A stretch of DNA of 64,000 bases, taken from contig NZ_LJYW01000001.1 in assembly GCF_001305515.1 (NCBI RefSeq), positions 1,410,320-1,474,319 on the forward strand, in the 5' to 3' direction. Source of the stretch: Prosthecodimorpha hirschii (GTDB lineage Bacteria; Pseudomonadota; Alphaproteobacteria; Rhizobiales; Ancalomicrobiaceae). Below are positions 9,029 to 16,698 of this stretch, piece by piece (positions within the stretch are counted from its first letter, which is position 1; every line of letters starts with the position of its first letter). The notes below the pieces were generated by a model. It did no database searches. It was not told the origin of the DNA and saw nothing but the letters and a program-made list of their open reading frames with translations. The position numbers and the translations under genes were made by a program.

Positions 9029-10356
9029 CGGCCGGCCTCCTGCGAGCGCGCCTGCGCGTTCTGGAAGAAGACGATCGGCACCACCAGGATGATCAGGAGC
9101 GCGATCGCCACCGCCGAGGCGACCGGCCAGTCGCGGTTGGCGAAGAACTCTTCCCAGAGGGTCTTGCCGATCATCTGCACGTCGGACCCGCCGAGCAGAT
9201 CCGGGATGACGAATTCGCCGACCGCCGGGATGAAGACCAGCGCCGATCCGGCGACGACGCCGGGCAGCGACAGCGGGAAGGTCACCCGCCAGAAGGCCTG
9301 GAACGGCGTGCAGCCGAGATCCTGCGCCGCCTCGAGGAGCGAATCGTCGAGCTTCTCCAGGGCCGAATAGAGCGGCAGCACCATGAAGGGCAGATAGGAA
9401 TAGACGATGCCCAGATAGACCGCCTTGGAGGTCGACAGGATGGTCAGCGGCTCGTCGATGACGCCGGTCCACATCAGGAGCGAGTTGAGCAGGCCCTCGT
9501 TGGAGAGGATGCCGATCCAGGCATAGACGCGGATCAGGAACGAGGTCCAGAAGGGCAGGATGACCAGCATCAGCAGCGTCGGCCGCAGCGATTTCGGCGC
9601 CCGCGCCATGCCGTAGGCGATCGGATAGCCGACCAGCAGCGTCATCAAGGTGGCGCTGCCGGCGATCCACAGGCTGGTCAGATAGGCTTCGAGATAGATG
9701 CCGGCGTCGTCGAGGAGCCCGAGCGCCGAGATGCGCTCCGATAGGGCGATGCCGGCGAGCAGCACGAAGGCGAGCACCCGCGCCTCCAGCCGGGCACCGA
9801 GATAGGCGAAGGGCAGCGAGACTGCCGCGGCGAGGCCGAAGATGCCGAAATCCGACGCAAGCCAGGCCGGCGGTTCGGCCATTCCGGCGGCCGCCAGCAG
9901 CGCGCCGAGGCCGGGCTCGCCGGCGATCAGGCCGACGGAGGGCAGCACCCGTCCCGCCGCCACCGCGATCGCCGGCAGCGCGGCGACCAGCACGACGAGA
10001 GACCCGAAGCTGCGCGGCACCGCATCGACCAGCGCCTCGACCACCCGGGCCAACGCCGCGGCGACCGCCGCGACGGCGATGCCGTAGAGCGCGACCAGCA
10101 GCAGCGGCGTCCCCTTCAGGTCGCCGATCAGACGCTGGTAGTTGGCGAGCGAGAATTCGGACAGCCGCTGCCAGGTGGCGGCGAGACCCTCGGCGATCGG
10201 ATCGAAGGTCGGCACATAGGGCGGCATGGCGATCGCGGTCTGCGACAGCGAGATCTTGAAGACGATCGCGAAGGGCGCCAGGAAGAAGATCGCCAGCCAG
10301 ACATAGGGCACGGCGACCACGGCGATGCGACCGAGCGACGGGCGGGAACGGGACAT
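9025..10356 (-). CDS. potH: spermidine/putrescine ABC transporter permease, PotH/PotB type, with a large insertion
   Basis: Second permease of the polyamine importer. The N-terminal helix (PYVWLAIFFLAPFAIVFKIS) and the C-terminal half (GYPIAYGMARAP, LEAAQDLGCTPFQAFWRVT, FIPAVGEFVIPDLLG) are classical PotH. At 443 residues it is well above the usual ~300. The excess is a block from about residue 80 to 228, between NYQRLIGD and YLEAYLTSLW, that carries about four extra hydrophobic segments (for example LLLVALYGIAVAAVAAALA and SLVVLVAALPAIAVAAG). The frame is continuous with no sign of a fused second gene. Effect on topology is unknown. Confidence 0.92.
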   Translation of the reverse strand: MSRSRPSLGRIAVVAVPYVWLAIFFLAPFAIVFKISLSQTAIAMPPYVPTFDPIAEGLAATWQRLSEFSLANYQRLIGDLKGTPLLLVALYGIAVAAVAAALARVVEALVDAVPRSFGSLVVLVAALPAIAVAAGRVLPSVGLIAGEPGLGALLAAAGMAEPPAWLASDFGIFGLAAAVSLPFAYLGARLEARVLAFVLLAGIALSERISALGLLDDAGIYLEAYLTSLWIAGSATLMTLLVGYPIAYGMARAPKSLRPTLLMLVILPFWTSFLIRVYAWIGILSNEGLLNSLLMWTGVIDEPLTILSTSKAVYLGIVYSYLPFMVLPLYSALEKLDDSLLEAAQDLGCTPFQAFWRVTFPLSLPGVVAGSALVFIPAVGEFVIPDLLGGSDVQMIGKTLWEEFFANRDWPVASAVAIALLIILVVPIVFFQNAQARSQEAGR

Positions 10357-10370
10357 CGGGCGAGCCTCCC

Positions 10371-11519
10371 TCAGCGCGTCAGCACGACGCCGGAATCCCG
10401 GCCCCAGGTCAGCCAGACCCGGTCGTCCCAGGAGATCGGCCGGTCGATCAGGCGATGGCGGTTGGCGACGGTCGCCCGGATGGTCCGGCCGCCGTCGAGG
10501 CGGACATGGAACACCGACACGTCGCCGAGATAGCCGATGTCGAAGACCGTCCCGGAAAGGGCGTTGACGCCGGTCTCGGCCGGCGCATCGGGCGAGATGG
10601 CGATCTTCTCCGGGCGGATCGCGAAGTAGACCGTGTCGCCGGCATTGACCGCGGTGTCCGAATTGACCTCGACGCGGGTGCCGGCGGCCTCGGAAACGAT
10701 CGTGACGACCGGCGCGGCGCTTTCCACGCGGCCCTCGATGATGTTCACGTCGCCGATGAAGTCGGCCACATAGCGCGAGATCGGCTGCTCGTAGATCTCC
10801 GAAGGGGTCGCGACCTGGATCAGCTTGCCGTGGTCCATCACGGCGATGCGGTCGGCGACCGTCATGGCCTCCTCCTGGTCGTGGGTCACGATCAGAAAGG
10901 TCATGCCGAGCGTCATCTGGAGGTCCATCAGCTCGAACTGGGTCTCCTCGCGCAGCTTGCGATCAAGCGCGCCGAGCGGTTCGTCGAGCAGCAGCACCTT
11001 CGGCTTCTTGGCGAGCGAGCGGGCGAGCGCGACGCGCTGGCGCTGACCGCCGGAGAGCTGGTGCGGCTTGCGCTTGGCGAAGGATTCCAGCTTGACCAGC
11101 TTCAGCATCTCCTCGACGCGCGCGGCGATCTCGCCCTTCGGCAGCCGGTCCATCTCCAGGCCGAAGGCGATGTTCTTCTCGACCGACATGTGCGGGAAGA
11201 GCGCGTAGCTCTGGAACATCATGTTGACCGGCCGGCTGTAGGGCGGCAGGCCCTTGACCGACTGGCCGGCCAGCAGCACGTCGCCGGTGGTCGGATCGTC
11301 GAAGCCGGCGACCATGCGCATCAGGGTGGTCTTGCCGCAGCCGGACGGCCCGAGCAGGGCGAAGAACTCGCGCTCGTAGATGCCCAGGCTCACGTCGTTG
11401 ACGGCCGTGAAGTCACCGAACCGCTTGATCACATTGCGGAACTCGATCAGCGGCTTGGCCGCAGGGTCGGTCCAGGGCTGGAACTTGCGTCGGACGGGAC
11501 CGAGCGTCTTGGTCGACAT
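10371..11519 (-). CDS. potG: polyamine ABC transporter ATP-binding protein, PotG/PotA type
   Basis: Energises polyamine import. Shows Walker A GPSGCGKTTLM, Q-loop MFQSYALFPHMSV, signature LSGGQRQRVALARSLA, Walker B VLLLDEPLGALD and switch histidine LIVTHDQEEAM, followed by a C-terminal TOBE domain (AGDTVYFAIRPEKIAIS). The start is ambiguous: an in-frame GTG at 11528 gives three more residues, but neither has a clear ribosome binding site; I prefer the ATG at 11519. A strong hairpin lies between it and the binding-protein gene upstream. Confidence 0.94.
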   Translation of the reverse strand: MSTKTLGPVRRKFQPWTDPAAKPLIEFRNVIKRFGDFTAVNDVSLGIYEREFFALLGPSGCGKTTLMRMVAGFDDPTTGDVLLAGQSVKGLPPYSRPVNMMFQSYALFPHMSVEKNIAFGLEMDRLPKGEIAARVEEMLKLVKLESFAKRKPHQLSGGQRQRVALARSLAKKPKVLLLDEPLGALDRKLREETQFELMDLQMTLGMTFLIVTHDQEEAMTVADRIAVMDHGKLIQVATPSEIYEQPISRYVADFIGDVNIIEGRVESAAPVVTIVSEAAGTRVEVNSDTAVNAGDTVYFAIRPEKIAISPDAPAETGVNALSGTVFDIGYLGDVSVFHVRLDGGRTIRATVANRHRLIDRPISWDDRVWLTWGRDSGVVLTR

Positions 11520-11550
11520 GAGGGACACCCGAATGGAGGGAAGGGCCTGA

Positions 11551-11585
11551 AACGAAAAGGCCCGGCAGGTCGACTGCCGGGCCTT
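11551..11585 (-). terminator. intercistronic hairpin after the binding-protein gene
   Basis: Perfect 12-bp stem (11557-11568 with 11574-11585) and a 5-nt loop, followed on the minus strand by the T-rich run TTTTCGTTT. It sits just after the potF-like stop, so it probably terminates part of the transcripts and lowers expression of the ATPase and permeases relative to the binding protein. Confidence 0.8.
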
Positions 11586-11591
11586 CGGGGA

Positions 11592-12710
11592 TCACTTGCG
11601 CTTCATGTCGCGCCAGGTATCGGTCAAGACGCGCTGCGTCTTCGGATCGTAGGACTGGATCTGGTAGAGCTTCGCCATCACGTCGTCCGCCGGATAGATG
11701 TTCTTGTCGTTCAGCACCGCCGGATCGATCAGCTTCTGCGACGCCAGATTGCCGTTCGGATACTTGATGAAGTTCGACGCCTTGGCGATCACCTCGGGCT
11801 TCATCATGTAGTTGATGAAGGCATGGGCCTCATCGATATTCTTGGCATCCTTCGGCAGCGAGAAGTTGTCGAACCACATGGCGGCGCCTCCCTTGGGGAT
11901 GGAGTAGCCGATCTCGACCTTCTTCTTCTCGTCCTTGGTCTTCGCGTTCTTCTCCTCGGCGCGGTCGCCGGCCTGCTTGATGTCGCCGGACCAGCCGACC
12001 ACCAGGCAGACATCGCCGTTGGCGAGCGCGTTGATATATTCGGAAGAATGGAACTTGCGCACGAAGGGCCGGATCTTCTTGAAGTGCTCGGCAGCCTTCT
12101 TGAAGTCGTCCGGGTTGCGCGTGTTCGGATCGAGGCCGAGATAGTTGAGCACGGCCGGGACGATCTCGTCCGAGGCGTCGAGCATCATGATGCCGCAGTC
12201 CTTGAACTTGGCGGCATTGGCCGGATCGAGCACCAGGGACCAGCTGTCGAGCGGTGCATCGGGCATCCGCTCCTTGATCTTCTTGACGTTGTAGCCGATG
12301 CCGGTGGTGCCCCACATGTAGTTCACGGCATAGTCGTTGCCGGGATCATACTTGGCGAGGCGCTCGGTGACGGCCGGCCACATGTTGGTCAGGTTGGGCA
12401 GCTTCGACTTGTCGAGCTTCTGGAACACGCCGGCCTGGATCTGCCGGCCGAGGAAGTGCGCCGAAGGCACCACCACGTCGTAGCCGGTCTTGCCGGCGAG
12501 CAGCTTGGTCTCCAGGATGTCGTTGGAGTCGAAGACGTCGTACTTGACCTTGATCCCGGTCTCCTTGGTGAAGTCCTCCAGGATGCTCGGGTCGATATAG
12601 TCGGACCAATTGTAGATGTTGACCTGCTTGGTCTGCGCCTCGGCGCCGCCGGACAGCACGGCGGCGATGGTAAAGCCGACCAGGCCGAGCAGCCTAGGAT
12701 GGTATTTCAT
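11592..12710 (-). CDS. potF: periplasmic putrescine/spermidine-binding protein, PotF/PotD type
   Basis: Solute-binding protein (SBP family 1) of the importer. A signal peptide (LLGLVGFTIAAVLSGGAEA) precedes the mature start VNIYNWSDYIDPSILEDF, a hallmark of PotF/PotD. YDVVVPSAHFLGRQIQAGVF, NYMWGTTGIGYNV and GGAAMWFDNFSLPKD follow. The ATG at 12710 was chosen because GAGG stands 8 nt upstream and the signal peptide starts there; the upstream ATG at 12737 adds nine charged residues. Lies 93 bp downstream of the glutamate-putrescine ligase gene on the same strand. Confidence 0.94.
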   Translation of the reverse strand: MKYHPRLLGLVGFTIAAVLSGGAEAQTKQVNIYNWSDYIDPSILEDFTKETGIKVKYDVFDSNDILETKLLAGKTGYDVVVPSAHFLGRQIQAGVFQKLDKSKLPNLTNMWPAVTERLAKYDPGNDYAVNYMWGTTGIGYNVKKIKERMPDAPLDSWSLVLDPANAAKFKDCGIMMLDASDEIVPAVLNYLGLDPNTRNPDDFKKAAEHFKKIRPFVRKFHSSEYINALANGDVCLVVGWSGDIKQAGDRAEEKNAKTKDEKKKVEIGYSIPKGGAAMWFDNFSLPKDAKNIDEAHAFINYMMKPEVIAKASNFIKYPNGNLASQKLIDPAVLNDKNIYPADDVMAKLYQIQSYDPKTQRVLTDTWRDMKRK

Positions 12711-12803
12711 GTTCCAACCTCGCGATTTGACCATCATTCCGGGACTTCCGACGGCCAGCCTATCGCGTCCGAACAGCGGTACAAGAGTGCCGCTGCGGCA
12801 CGA

Positions 12804-14198
12804 TCAGAGATAGGTCAGACGTTCGAGCGGGGTGATCTCGCGCGCGAAGGCCTCGGCCTCGGCGCGCTTCAGATGGGCGATCAGGCTGCGATACTCGACG
12901 CCGAGCATCCGGCGCACGAAATCGGAGCGTTCGAACAGCGTGATGGCCTCGGCCATGCTGGCCGGCAGGGCCGGCACCGGCTCCTCATAGGCGTTGCGGA
13001 CGACCGGCGGCGGCGGCGTCAGCTCGCGCTCCAGGCCTTCCAGCATGCCGGCCAGGACCGCGGCCGTGACCAGATACGGATTGGCATCCGCCCCGGCGAT
13101 GCGGTGTTCCAGCCGCCGCGCGGCATCGGAACTCGCCGGCACGCGGACGCCGACCGAGCGGTTGTTGTGGCCCCAGGAGGCCGTCGTCGGCGCGTAGGAG
13201 CCGGGCTGCAGGCGGCGGAAGCCGTTCCAGGACGAGACGAACAGCAGCGTCGACGCCTGCATGGTTTCGAGCAGGCCGGCGATCGCCTGGCCGAGCCGCC
13301 GCTCGCCGATCATCGGATCGGCGAAGACATTGTGGCCGAAGCGGTCGAGCAGGCTGACATGCAGATGCAGGCCGCTGCCGGCGACATCCATGAACGGCTT
13401 GGGCATGAAGGTCGCCTTGAGGCCGTGCCGGCGCGCGACCTCGCAGACCAGCCGCTTCAGCATCACCGCATCGTCGGCCGCCGCGACCGCATCGGCCCGG
13501 TGCTTCAGGTTGACCTCGAACTGGCCGGGGGCGGCCTCCGACACCATGGTGTCGATCGGCAGACCCTGCGCCTTGCCGTAGGCCCAGATGTCCGAAAAGA
13601 AGGACGAGAAGTCGGACAGGTCCGACATGGCATACATGTTCTGCGGCGTCGGGCCCGCGGTCGCCCGGTAGACCGGCGCCGGCATGCCGTCGGCCATCGG
13701 CGGCGCCTTCGGGTCGAGCAGGTAGAATTCCAGCTCGACGGCGCAGCAGGGCGTATAGCCGGCCGCCTTCATGCGCTCGACGACGCGCACCAGCGCATGG
13801 CGCGGATCGCCGAGAAACGCCTCGCCGGTATCCGCATGCATGGTCAGGAGCACCTGCGCGGTCGGCCGCGCCGCCCAGGGCACCGGCCGCAGGCTGCCCG
13901 GAACCGCCCGGCAGTAGCCGTCCCGGTCGCCGGTGGTGACATGCAGCCCGGTCTCCATGACCTCGCGGCCCCAGACGTCGAGGCCGTACATGGAGAAGGG
14001 GAAATTGATGCCGTCCGCGAAGGCCTTGGCGATGGTCGCCGCCGGCGCCCACTTGCCGCGCAGCACCCCGTTCGATTCCGTGACCAGGAACTCGACCGCC
14101 TCCGTCTCCGGATGGGCTTCGAGGAAGCGCTCGACCTCGCCGGTTTCGATGGCGTCGAGGGCATCGCCCGCCGCCGGCCCGATCTCGATACGCCCCAT
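12804..14198 (-). CDS. puuA: glutamine synthetase family protein, probable gamma-glutamylputrescine synthetase (copy 1)
   Basis: ATP-dependent ligation of glutamate to putrescine, first step of the Puu pathway (inferred from family and neighbours). The 464 residues have the N-terminal GS beta-grasp (EAVEFLVTESNGVLRGK), metal ligands in CAVELEFYL, the catalytic-domain motif SGLHLHVSL, and GHNNRSVGVRVP. The start at 14198 has GGGGGAG just upstream; the open frame beyond it is not protein-like. It diverges from the GntR gene with a TGTGATCACA palindrome between them, and leads the transport operon. Confidence 0.88.
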   Translation of the reverse strand: MGRIEIGPAAGDALDAIETGEVERFLEAHPETEAVEFLVTESNGVLRGKWAPAATIAKAFADGINFPFSMYGLDVWGREVMETGLHVTTGDRDGYCRAVPGSLRPVPWAARPTAQVLLTMHADTGEAFLGDPRHALVRVVERMKAAGYTPCCAVELEFYLLDPKAPPMADGMPAPVYRATAGPTPQNMYAMSDLSDFSSFFSDIWAYGKAQGLPIDTMVSEAAPGQFEVNLKHRADAVAAADDAVMLKRLVCEVARRHGLKATFMPKPFMDVAGSGLHLHVSLLDRFGHNVFADPMIGERRLGQAIAGLLETMQASTLLFVSSWNGFRRLQPGSYAPTTASWGHNNRSVGVRVPASSDAARRLEHRIAGADANPYLVTAAVLAGMLEGLERELTPPPPVVRNAYEEPVPALPASMAEAITLFERSDFVRRMLGVEYRSLIAHLKRAEAEAFAREITPLERLTYL

Positions 14199-14305
14199 TA
14201 CTCCCCCGTCACCCCACGGCCCGTCCCGCTGCAGGCCCGACGGAAAGGATCGGCCCGAAGGCACTCCGATCGGGCGGCAGCGGCGGCGTTGCATCCGGGC
14301 GAAAA

Positions 14306-14315
14306 TGTGATCACA
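14306..14315. promoter_or_regulatory. palindromic operator TGTGATCACA (copy 1)
   Basis: Perfect 10-bp palindrome within GAAAATGTGATCACAGTGG, in the gap between the divergent puuA copy 1 and gntR genes. The same core recurs upstream of puuA copy 2. It is a probable binding site for the adjacent GntR regulator, allowing repression of both directions including autoregulation. Binding is inferred. Confidence 0.75.
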
Positions 14316-14352
14316 GTGGACCGACCCTGTCAACGCGCGATCCCGGTCGAAG

Positions 14353-15096
14353 ATGCCGTCGCGAAGCCGACTTGCCGCCCCCCTTGAGATCGAGCGTCCC
14401 GGCCGCCGCCGCACGGCGCGGACCGCCGGAGCGCCCGGCAGCGCCACCGAGGCGCCGGCCGCCGCGCCGATCCACGATCAGGTCTACGATACCCTGAAGA
14501 CCGCGATCGTGACCGGCCAGATCGTGCCGGGCCGCGCCGTGACCTTGCGCGGCCTGGCGGCGACGCTCGGGGTCTCGCCGATGCCGGTGCGCGAGGCGAT
14601 CCGGCGCATTTCGGCCGAGGGCGGCCTGGTCATCCATCCCAACCGCCGCGTCTCGGTGCCCGACATGACGCGGGCCCGCTTCGACGAGGTGGTCGCGGCC
14701 CGCTCCCTGCTTGAGCCCGAGGCCGCCGCGCGCGCCTTGCCGCATATCGACGCCGCCCGGCTGGCGCGCATCCGCGCGGCCGACGACGACATCGAGCGCG
14801 CGCTGGAGACCGGCGACGTGGAGGACTACATGGCCTCCAACCACCGCTTCCATTTCGAGATCTACGGCGCCGCCCGCTCCGAGGTGCTGGTGCCGCTGAT
14901 CGAAAGCGTCTGGCTGCGTTTCGGTCCCTTCATGCGGCTCGTCTATGGTCGCTTCGGCACCGCCATCCTGATCGACCAGCACGAACGCGCCATCGAGGCG
15001 ATCGCGGCGCGCGACGAGGCCGGACTGAGGGCGGCGATCCGCGCCGACATTCTCGACGGCATGAACGAGATCGGCGCCGCGAGCCTGGTCGATTGA
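14353..15096 (+). CDS. GntR family (FCD subfamily) transcriptional regulator of the polyamine cluster
   Basis: 247-residue repressor. The N-terminal winged helix has DQVYDTLKTAIVTGQIVPG, then LRGLAATLGVSPMPVREAIRR. The C-terminal FCD ligand domain has SLLEPEAAARALPHID and the metal-binding style histidines of SNHRFHFEIYG and DQHERAIEAIAARD. A ~40-residue Pro/Ala/Arg-rich leader precedes the winged helix, so the true start could be slightly downstream. It lies between two divergently placed ligase genes, each with a matching palindrome upstream, which suggests it senses a polyamine or gamma-glutamyl intermediate. Confidence 0.9.
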   Translation: MPSRSRLAAPLEIERPGRRRTARTAGAPGSATEAPAAAPIHDQVYDTLKTAIVTGQIVPGRAVTLRGLAATLGVSPMPVREAIRRISAEGGLVIHPNRRVSVPDMTRARFDEVVAARSLLEPEAAARALPHIDAARLARIRAADDDIERALETGDVEDYMASNHRFHFEIYGAARSEVLVPLIESVWLRFGPFMRLVYGRFGTAILIDQHERAIEAIAARDEAGLRAAIRADILDGMNEIGAASLVD

Positions 15097-15149
15097 GGAC
15101 GGTTCGGGTCCGATCGCCGTCGTGGTTGACGGACGGGACGGTGCCTGCA

Positions 15150-15167
15150 AAAATGTGATCACATTTT
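15150..15167. promoter_or_regulatory. 18-bp palindromic operator AAAATGTGATCACATTTT (copy 2)
   Basis: Perfect 18-bp palindrome with the same TGTGATCACA core as at 14306, ending only 11 bp before the ATG of puuA copy 2. At that position a bound repressor would block transcription start or early elongation. The longer perfect symmetry suggests this is the stronger site. Confidence 0.85.
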
Positions 15168-15178
15168 CGGACGGACCC

Positions 15179-16576
15179 ATGGCGAAGAAGAAGAAATCGG
15201 TCAAGGCGCACGAGACGGTGCGCGGCGTCGGCTCCGCCTCGGAGGCCGCCGCCTGGCTCGAGGCGCGCGGCCTCGACGACATCGAATGCGTCGTGCCGGA
15301 CATGTCCGGCGTGGCGCGCGGCAAGATGATGCCGGTGCAGAAGTTCGTCGACGGGCCGACCATGGCCATCCCGGGCTCGATCTTCCTGCAGACCATCACG
15401 GGCGACTATCCGGACGACGACGAGAGCTTCACGGTCGATCCGGCCGACAGCGACATCATCCTGACGCCGGACTATTCGACGCTCTGCGTGGTGCCCTGGG
15501 CCTCCGACCCGACCGCGCAGGTGATCCACGACGCCTTCCATCGCGACGGCCGCCCGGTCGAGATCGCGCCGCGCCAGCTGTTGCGCCGGGTCGTCGAGCT
15601 CTACGAGCACAAGGGCTGGAAGCCGATCGTGGCGCCCGAGATCGAGTTCTATCTGGTCGAGCGCAACCAGGATCCGGACTATCCGCTGAAGCCGCCGACC
15701 GGCCGTTCGGGCCGCTCGGAGACCGGCCGGCAATCCTATTCGATCGCTGCCGTCAACGAATTCGACGACCTGTTCGACGACATCTACGACTATTCGGAAG
15801 CGCAGGGCCTGGAGATCGACACCCTCATCCACGAGGAGGGGGCCGCCCAGATGGAGATCAACCTCCTGCACGGCGACCCGATCGCGCTCGCCGACCAGGT
15901 CTTCCTGTTCAAGCGCACGATCCGCGAGGCGGCGCTGCGCCACAACATGTATGCCACCTTCATGGCCAAGCCGATCGCCAACGAGCCCGGCTCGGCCATG
16001 CACATCCACCAGTCGGTGGTCGACATCGAGGATGGCAGCAACATCTTCTCCAATCCGGACGGCCAGCCGACGCGCGAGTTCTTCTCCTTCATCGCCGGCC
16101 AGCAGCGCTACCTGCCGCATGTCATGTGCATGCTGGCCCCCTACGTGAATTCCTACCGGCGGCTGATGCGCAAGTCGTCCGCGCCGGTCAACGTCCACTG
16201 GGGCTACGACAACCGCACCGTCGGGCTGCGCGTGCCGAACTCCTCCCCGGTCGCCCGCCGGGTCGAGAACCGGGTGCCGTCGTCGGACGCCAATCCCTAT
16301 CTGGCGATCGCGGCCTCGCTCGCCTGCGGCTATCTCGGCCTGATCGACGGGATGTCGCCGGAGGAACCGATCGAGGGCTCGGCCTATGCGCTCGATTTCG
16401 GCCTGCCGCGCGGCCTGCTAGAGGCGGTCGCGCTGTTCGAGGAATGCGAGGAGCTGACCGACATCTTCGGCAAGGCCTTCGTCGCCACCTACCGGGCGAT
16501 CAAGCAGGCCGAGTTCGAGACCTTCATGCGCGTGATCAGCCCCTGGGAGCGCGAATACCTGCTCCTGAACGTGTGA
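15179..16576 (+). CDS. puuA: glutamine synthetase family protein, probable gamma-glutamylputrescine synthetase (copy 2)
   Basis: Second GS-fold ligase, 465 residues, clearly diverged from copy 1. Shows IECVVPDMSGVARGKMM, the metal-site motif VAPEIEFYLVE, AMHIHQSV and YDNRTVGLRVPNSSP. The ATG at 15179 is used because the in-frame upstream ATG at 15122 would place the operator palindrome inside the coding sequence; the first residues MAKKKKSVK are lysine-rich. No strong Shine-Dalgarno is visible. It heads a rightward group with the aminotransferase and FAD oxidase. Which polyamine or amine each ligase prefers cannot be told by eye. Confidence 0.88.
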   Translation: MAKKKKSVKAHETVRGVGSASEAAAWLEARGLDDIECVVPDMSGVARGKMMPVQKFVDGPTMAIPGSIFLQTITGDYPDDDESFTVDPADSDIILTPDYSTLCVVPWASDPTAQVIHDAFHRDGRPVEIAPRQLLRRVVELYEHKGWKPIVAPEIEFYLVERNQDPDYPLKPPTGRSGRSETGRQSYSIAAVNEFDDLFDDIYDYSEAQGLEIDTLIHEEGAAQMEINLLHGDPIALADQVFLFKRTIREAALRHNMYATFMAKPIANEPGSAMHIHQSVVDIEDGSNIFSNPDGQPTREFFSFIAGQQRYLPHVMCMLAPYVNSYRRLMRKSSAPVNVHWGYDNRTVGLRVPNSSPVARRVENRVPSSDANPYLAIAASLACGYLGLIDGMSPEEPIEGSAYALDFGLPRGLLEAVALFEECEELTDIFGKAFVATYRAIKQAEFETFMRVISPWEREYLLLNV

Positions 16577-16698
16577 GGCCGGACGGTCGCCGCCGTACCG
16601 GCCGGGCCTTCCAGCGTCCGACCGCCACCGGCGCGCCCTCTCCCCGCCTGCCACGATCCGCCCCGCCGCCCTTCCGCCGACACCGGCCCGAGGATGCC

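Noticed and set aside
10455-14387. A 1,310-codon plus-strand frame across the potG, potF and puuA region
   Set aside because: Composition is His/Asp/Arg-rich without motifs and it runs antisense to four well-supported genes; typical third-position GC artefact.
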